From contig DDQK01000038.1 of NCBI GenBank assembly GCA_002342665.1, positions 893 to 48,253 of the forward strand: 47,361 nucleotides of DNA, given 5' to 3'. Source of the DNA: Prevotella sp. UBA2444. Its GTDB lineage: Bacteria > Bacteroidota > Bacteroidia > Bacteroidales > Bacteroidaceae. The notes beneath the pieces were generated by a model. That model saw only the letters and a program-made list of their open reading frames with translations, searched no databases and was not told where the DNA came from. The position numbers and the translations under genes were made by a program. The stretch's first letter is position 1. Each line of letters opens with the position of its first letter. Of the stretch, positions 43,123 to 47,361 are shown piece by piece.

Positions 43123-43974
43123 TCAGAATAGCGTCAGCGTATACAGATACACCACTGCTGCCGGTATCGCCATCAGCGACGAGTCGAAACGGTCGAGCAT
43201 ACCACCGTGGCCTGGCAGTATGTGGCCGCTATCCTTGATACCCAGCGTGCGCTTGAAAAGCGATTCTGTGAGGTCGCCCCATGTTCCGAAGATGACAATC
43301 ACGAGACCCAGGCCTGCCCATTCAAGGGCATTCAACTGGATGTCGTTGACGTCATATTTCTCTGTCAGATACCATACCAGCACGGCCACGGCCATCACAA
43401 GTAGTCCGCCGCCGATGCTGCCTTCCCAACTCTTTCCCGGCGATATGCGGGGGAAGAGTTTGTGCTTTCCCAGAAGTGAGCCGCAGATGTAAGCCCCAGT
43501 GTCGTTGATCCAGAGGAACACGAACACGGAGAGCGGCACCAGGTAGGTGTATTGGATGTCGATGCCTGTGGAGCGGAATGCCAATACGTTGAGCAGTGAG
43601 AAGGGCAGGGCGATGTACATCTGCGAGAACATCGTGTATGCCCAGTCGTTGATTGGGTTCTCCTGTTTCAGATATAGCTCGGCTATCATCAGGTATATGA
43701 TGCTCACCAGATAGGGGATGAACACTGTGGCTGGCGTCAACCCGCTGTTGTAACCTGCCATGGCCAGGAAGAAGTAGACGCCTGCCACTGTCGAGATCAT
43801 TCTGTTGACAGTGGTGCTGGGCTGATGCTCATTCACCAGTCCTGTAAACTCCCAGATGGTCATGCCTGTCACCAGTGCAAAGAGGAATACCATCGCTCTG
43901 GGATTAAGGAAACACGTGACAATGGCTGCCACGAAAAACACTGCCGTAATGGTTCTGATGATGAAGTTCTTCAT
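43123..43974 (-). CDS. cdsA: phosphatidate cytidylyltransferase
   Basis: 283 residues, inner-membrane protein with about eight hydrophobic segments. It makes CDP-diacylglycerol from phosphatidate and CTP. The CDS signature GDLTESLFKRTLGIKDSGHILPGHGGMLDRFDS lies at about 228-260, with SPGKSWEGSIGG near residue 178. The ATG (43974) overlaps the ftsH stop by 4 bp (ATGA), so it is coupled to ftsH. The stop is directly adjacent to that of the convergent lipoprotein gene, with no room for a separate terminator. Confidence 0.96.
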   Translation of the reverse strand: MKNFIIRTITAVFFVAAIVTCFLNPRAMVFLFALVTGMTIWEFTGLVNEHQPSTTVNRMISTVAGVYFFLAMAGYNSGLTPATVFIPYLVSIIYLMIAELYLKQENPINDWAYTMFSQMYIALPFSLLNVLAFRSTGIDIQYTYLVPLSVFVFLWINDTGAYICGSLLGKHKLFPRISPGKSWEGSIGGGLLVMAVAVLVWYLTEKYDVNDIQLNALEWAGLGLVIVIFGTWGDLTESLFKRTLGIKDSGHILPGHGGMLDRFDSSLMAIPAAVVYLYTLTLF

Positions 43975-46013
43975 GCTTTTTCCTCCTTATCCTTTGATTC
44001 TTGGCCTTGTGCCTCGAGTTCCTTGGCACGTTCTTCTGCCATGCGTTCTGCATCGGCACGCATCTGCGCCTCCAATAACTCCTCGGCACGGCTCGTCCAG
44101 GGACGCTTGCCGAAGATACGCTCCACATCTTCGGCGAAGATCACCTCACGATCTATCAGCAACTGTGCCAGCTGTGCGTGCCCCTCCTTGTGCTCCGTCA
44201 GTATCTTTTTGGCTCGTTCGTACTGCTCGTTGATCATGCGCAGCACCTCATCGTCCATGATCTTCGCTGTGGTCTCAGAGTAAGGCTTCTGGAACTGATA
44301 TTCTGCGTTGTTGTAGTAGCAGATATTGGGCAGCTTGTCGCTCATGCCTGCAAAGGCAATCATGCCATAAGCCTGCTTGGTGGTACGCTCCAGGTCGTTC
44401 ATGGCACCGGTGGAGATGGTTCCGATAAACAACTCCTCAGCAGCACGGCCTCCGAGTAGTGAACACATCTCGTCGAGCATAGCCTCCTTGGTCTGCAGCA
44501 CGCGCTCTTCAGGCAAATACCATGCAGCACCCAGAGCCTGGCCACGAGGTACAATAGATACCTTTACCAGCGGGTTGGCAAACTCGGTGAACCATGAGAT
44601 GGTGGCATGTCCTGCCTCATGGATGGCGATAGAGCGTTTCTCCTGCTGTGTCATCACCTTGGTCTTCTTCTCCAGTCCACCGATGATGCGGTCTACAGCA
44701 TCCAGGAAATCCTGCTTGCCCACCTGTGGCTTGTCGTGCCGGGCTGCTATCAGGGCAGCCTCATTGCATACGTTGGCAATGTCGGCACCCGAAAAGCCTG
44801 GCGTCTGACGGGCCAGGAAGTCTATGTCTACGCTCTCGTCAATCTTCAGCGGTTTCAGGTGTACGCGGAATACCTCCTTACGTTCGTTCAGGTCAGGCAG
44901 GTCGACGTGTATCTGACGATCGAAGCGTCCTGCACGTAGCAGGGCTGAGTCGAGCATATCGGCACGGTTGGTGGCTGCCAGGATGATGACACCCGAGTTG
45001 GTGCCAAAGCCGTCCATCTCTGTCAGCAGGGCGTTGAGTGTGTTCTCGCGCTCGTCATTGCCACCCATGGCTGGGTTCTTCGAACGGGCACGCCCCACGG
45101 CGTCTATCTCGTCGATGAAGATGATACACGGGCTCTTGGCCTTGGCCTGTTGGAACAGGTCACGGACACGACTGGCTCCAACGCCTACGAACATCTCTAC
45201 GAAGTCGGAGCCCGACATCGAGAAGAATGGTACACCGGCCTCACCCGCCACTGCCTTGGCCAGCAGCGTCTTACCCGTGCCCGGAGGTCCTACGAGCAGG
45301 GCACCCTTGGGAATCTTGCCGCCCAGGTCGGTGTATTTCTGTGGGTTCTTCAGGAACTCTACAATCTCCTGTATCTCCTGCTTGGCACCGGCTTGTCCTG
45401 CCACATCCTTGAACGTGATGCCCAGATCGCCGCCCTTCTCATACATCTTGGCCTTCGACTTGCCCACGCTGAACACGTTGGCACCGCCCATGCCCATGCC
45501 GCCGCCTCCCATCCTGCGCATGAAGAATATCCAGGCACCGATGATGATGACGAAGGGCAGTATGTTATAGAGCAGCATGTTGAACATCTCGCTCTCGCGT
45601 TTGTTCTCGTAGCTAAACTCGCCAGAGAAAGTCTTAGCATCCTTGGCCTCCTCCACGAATTTCTCCACTTGGTCTACGCTTCCGAACTCCACCTCCACGT
45701 AGGGATTGGCACCTGTCTGTTGGGCTCCTTGATGGAACACGTCGCGGATATGCTCCGGCTTCACGTACATCTTCAGCGTGCTCTGTGTCTTGTTCACTAC
45801 GATCTTCTGCGCATAGCCTTTGGCTACCATCGCCTTGAAATCGCTATAGGTGGCATGCTTGGCCACGCTGCTGTTCTGGGGACCGCCACTGGAGAAATAG
45901 AGCAGCGCCAGGGCTGCGATGGCGATGGCGTAGATCCAGTTCATGTTGAACCGTGGCATGTTCATCTTGGGGTCGTTGCCCCCGTTGTTATTGTTTGTCT
46001 GGTTGTTGTCCAT
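43971..46013 (-). CDS. ftsH: ATP-dependent zinc metalloprotease FtsH
   Basis: 680 residues, normal length. Two transmembrane helices (about 25-43 and 145-163) flank a periplasmic domain; an [10 protein letters not shown] linker follows. The AAA domain has Walker [20 protein letters not shown] (about 235), Walker [13 protein letters not shown] and the second region of homology [12 protein letters not shown]. The zinc site HEAGH is near residue 455. It degrades membrane and regulatory proteins. It lies in rsfS-ftsH-cdsA, 4 bp after rsfS. The C-terminal tail is rich in Glu and Lys. Confidence 0.98.
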   Translation of the reverse strand: MDNNQTNNNNGGNDPKMNMPRFNMNWIYAIAIAALALLYFSSGGPQNSSVAKHATYSDFKAMVAKGYAQKIVVNKTQSTLKMYVKPEHIRDVFHQGAQQTGANPYVEVEFGSVDQVEKFVEEAKDAKTFSGEFSYENKRESEMFNMLLYNILPFVIIIGAWIFFMRRMGGGGMGMGGANVFSVGKSKAKMYEKGGDLGITFKDVAGQAGAKQEIQEIVEFLKNPQKYTDLGGKIPKGALLVGPPGTGKTLLAKAVAGEAGVPFFSMSGSDFVEMFVGVGASRVRDLFQQAKAKSPCIIFIDEIDAVGRARSKNPAMGGNDERENTLNALLTEMDGFGTNSGVIILAATNRADMLDSALLRAGRFDRQIHVDLPDLNERKEVFRVHLKPLKIDESVDIDFLARQTPGFSGADIANVCNEAALIAARHDKPQVGKQDFLDAVDRIIGGLEKKTKVMTQQEKRSIAIHEAGHATISWFTEFANPLVKVSIVPRGQALGAAWYLPEERVLQTKEAMLDEMCSLLGGRAAEELFIGTISTGAMNDLERTTKQAYGMIAFAGMSDKLPNICYYNNAEYQFQKPYSETTAKIMDDEVLRMINEQYERAKKILTEHKEGHAQLAQLLIDREVIFAEDVERIFGKRPWTSRAEELLEAQMRADAERMAEERAKELEAQGQESKDKEEKA

Positions 46014-46017
46014 ATTT

Positions 46018-46377
46018 TCAGTCCAAATTAGGGATGAAAGTCAGTTTTGCGTCCTCCCAGAGGTGCTCCAGGTCGTAGTACTCCCTGACGTCAGGAAGGA
46101 AGATGTGCACCAGCACGTCGGTATAGTCCATCGCAACCCATTGGGCATTCTCCAGTCCCACCACGTGGGTGGGTTTCTCCCTGAGTTGCTCCCGTGCCAT
46201 GTCGCCGATAGATTCTGTGATGGCTTCCACCTGAGTGGGTGAGTTGCCCTGACAGATGATGAAATATTTGCAGATGGTGCTCTCCATCTTCGTCAGGTCT
46301 ACCACGACGATGTCGGAACCTTTCTTCTCTTGGATGCCCTTTGTGATGACTTCAACTAGTTGTTTTGTTTGTTCCAT
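46018..46377 (-). CDS. rsfS: ribosomal silencing factor RsfS
   Basis: 119 residues. It binds ribosomal protein uL14 and blocks 30S joining under starvation. KKGSDIVVVDLTKMESTICKYFIICQGNSP and the C-terminal DYTDVLVHIFLPDVREYYDLEHLWEDA are characteristic. It is the first gene of the rsfS-ftsH-cdsA operon; the promoter is about 27 bp upstream. Confidence 0.96.
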   Translation of the reverse strand: MEQTKQLVEVITKGIQEKKGSDIVVVDLTKMESTICKYFIICQGNSPTQVEAITESIGDMAREQLREKPTHVVGLENAQWVAMDYTDVLVHIFLPDVREYYDLEHLWEDAKLTFIPNLD

Positions 46378-46403
46378 TAAATATAATTATGTGTAAAGCC
46401 CTG

Positions 46404-46434
46404 CAAAGGTACTGCAAATTGAGCGAAATGCAAA
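46404..46434 (-). promoter_or_regulatory. promoter of rsfS-ftsH-cdsA
   Basis: Minus strand TTTG (46434-46431), a 19-bp spacer and TACCTTTG (46411-46404), 26 bp before the rsfS ATG. Confidence 0.75.
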
Positions 46435-46481
46435 ATAAATAGAGAAAAATTGGCGATTTTTATAATTTTTCTCCAAAAAAT

Positions 46482-46512
46482 TTTGGTAGTTCGAGAAAAA
46501 GTAGTACCTTTG
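46482..46512 (+). promoter_or_regulatory. promoter of tRNA-Gln
   Basis: TTTG at 46482-46485, a 19-bp spacer and TACCTTTG at 46505-46512, 40 bp before the tRNA 5' end. Confidence 0.75.
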
Positions 46513-46552
46513 CACCCGCAAATACAAACAAGGCGTTTGGTTGCAAAGGCAT

Positions 46553-46623
46553 TGGGGTATGGTGTAATGGTAACACTGCAGATTCTGGTCCTGCCTTTCC
46601 TGGTTCGAGTCCGGGTACCCCAA
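46553..46623 (+). tRNA. tRNA-Gln (anticodon CTG)
   Basis: Acceptor TGGGGTA/TACCCCA, D-stem GTGT/ACAC, anticodon stem GCAGA/CCTGC (last pair A-C mismatched) with loop TTCTGGT, T-arm CCTGG-TTCGAGT-CCGGG, discriminator A. Anticodon CTG reads CAG. CCA is not encoded (CAG follows), in contrast to the tRNA-Val. Confidence 0.92.
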
Positions 46624-46629
46624 CAGTTT

Positions 46630-46667
46630 AATCCGCTAAGTCACTGAAAATCAGTACTTAGCGGATT
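46630..46667 (+). terminator. hairpin terminator after tRNA-Gln
   Basis: AATCCGCTAAGT (46630-46641) and ACTTAGCGGATT (46656-46667) pair perfectly over 12 bp, with an inner ACTG/CAGT stem, followed by TCTTTTATT. Confidence 0.85.
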
Positions 46668-46681
46668 TCTTTTATTCCAAA

Positions 46682-46720
46682 TTGGCGTGTTTTTGGCGTG
46701 CTAGTTATTGTTTTGGCGTT
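46682..46720. repeat. three short direct repeats TTGGCGT
   Basis: TTGGCGTG at 46682 and 46693 and TTTTGGCGTT at 46711 lie between the tRNA terminator and the next gene. Such short iterons next to a tRNA are common at ends of integrative elements in this phylum, but no integrase is seen in the window. Confidence 0.6.
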
Positions 46721-46772
46721 CCTTGACTCCTAATTTTGCAGTTTGCAATCTCAGAGTTTGCAGATAGTGGCT

Positions 46773-47361
46773 TTAGTATTTGGGGATTCTATATTCTCTG
46801 AGATTGAGCCAGACCATTAAGCCTATTGAACAAACAAAGAACAAAAACACTAATAATGGAAACCACAGTCTCTCCCATAACACATCCCATAAGCATCTGT
46901 TGAATGCAGCATATATGGCATAACCTACACTGGTTATTGCCATTATAATCATTGCCCAGAAGTTCCACCAAGAAAGATAGATACCCTTGTTGTTAAGCAC
47001 CTTCTTTAATTCCTCAGTCTTCTTGTCACATGTTCCAGTGAGTGATTTCATCGAAGATACGGTTTGCTTGTCTATGTCCTCTTTTACTTTCTGTCCTGCC
47101 TCTCCTACTGTCGTGGCAACATGTTTGTTGATTGTTATAGGAAGGGCAGACAACAGATTCTTGTCATCTTCAGAAAGACTTACTTTTATATTCTTGCAGC
47201 CCTCCAGACGTATAATAAGCCTTTCCATAGACTCCAAAATTTTTTCGTTCTGCTCCTGCTGTCTGTCAAAATTCCGCTGTATTTGTAGGATTTTCTCCAG
47301 ATAGTCAGCACTAAACGTTGATTCTCCCCCGATAGGAACTGGTACGTTCTCATTTTGAGAC
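46773..47361 (-). CDS. membrane protein with coiled coil, N-terminus outside window
   Basis: The frame is open to the window edge, giving about 195 visible C-terminal residues; the TTG or ATG near 47230 is not the start. The visible part begins with a hydrophilic, Q/E-rich likely coiled coil (YLEKILQIQRNFDRQQEQNE), continues to a helical region and ends with two transmembrane helices (about WNFWAMIIMAITSVGYAIYA and LWFPLLVFLFFVCSIGLMVW) and a short basic tail. I do not recognise the family. Its A/T-rich codon use differs from the neighbours to its left, so an acquired element is likely. Confidence 0.65.
   Translation of the reverse strand, partial: SQNENVPVPIGGESTFSADYLEKILQIQRNFDRQQEQNEKILESMERLIIRLEGCKNIKVSLSEDDKNLLSALPITINKHVATTVGEAGQKVKEDIDKQTVSSMKSLTGTCDKKTEELKKVLNNKGIYLSWWNFWAMIIMAITSVGYAIYAAFNRCLWDVLWERLWFPLLVFLFFVCSIGLMVWLNLREYRIPKY

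Overview
The window looks like a chromosome segment from a Bacteroidota bacterium, most likely Prevotella or a close Bacteroidales relative. Evidence seen in the sequence: many promoters of the Bacteroidetes type (TTTG, about 20 bp, TAnnTTTG); Oar-like and DUF4249-partnered TonB-dependent receptors; BACON and OB-fold surface lipoproteins; a DUF4831 protein; FucP-type sugar permeases; starts without a clear Shine-Dalgarno; and the C-terminal motif (G-Q-R then K-G-x-Y-I-x-x-G-x-K) seen on many secreted Prevotella proteins. The genus call is inference.

Layout. 1-9120: end of a PEP/pyruvate-binding protein, a sugar MFS permease overlapping a free-standing LmbE/PIG-L deacetylase, a BaiN/HI0933 flavoprotein, a hydrolase-HAD fusion, aquaporin Z abutting a second sugar permease, and class II fructose-bisphosphate aldolase. 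9121-16742: a partner-switching cassette (membrane TPR/SpoIIE phosphatase, HATPase, STAS protein, small membrane coiled-coil protein) followed by a 1396-residue secreted MBG-repeat protein. 16766-22600: DUF4831 and Nnr on the minus strand, divergent from hpt-adk-obgE-pgeF. 22677-33827: an outer-membrane locus with two paralogous Oar-like TonB receptors around a BACON/OB-fold lipoprotein and a secreted endonuclease I, ending with a PagL-like outer-membrane enzyme. 33829-34585: tRNA-Val, a frameshifted pseudogene and a foldback repeat. 34586-46377: lolD-cvfB, a CPA2 antiporter, asd and a small lipoprotein, a DUF4249/TonB receptor pair, another lipoprotein, and rsfS-ftsH-cdsA. 46482-47361: tRNA-Gln with promoter and terminator, then a short-repeat tract and a partial membrane protein that may be the edge of an integrated element.

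The best candidate for an undescribed system is 22677-33827. I read it as a surface nucleic-acid scavenging system: an OB-fold lipoprotein to bind nucleic acid, endonuclease I to cut it, and TonB receptors to import products. This is inferred from domain content and order only. The second candidate is the partner-switching cassette next to the MBG-repeat protein.

Two non-coding themes recur. First, several gene-to-gene spacers are almost pure 7- or 8-bp tandem repeats that begin in the upstream stop codon and end next to the downstream start. Second, several promoters put the -7 box only 5-9 bp before the ATG, implying nearly leaderless mRNAs; in two divergent pairs the two -33 boxes sit inside one shared inverted repeat.
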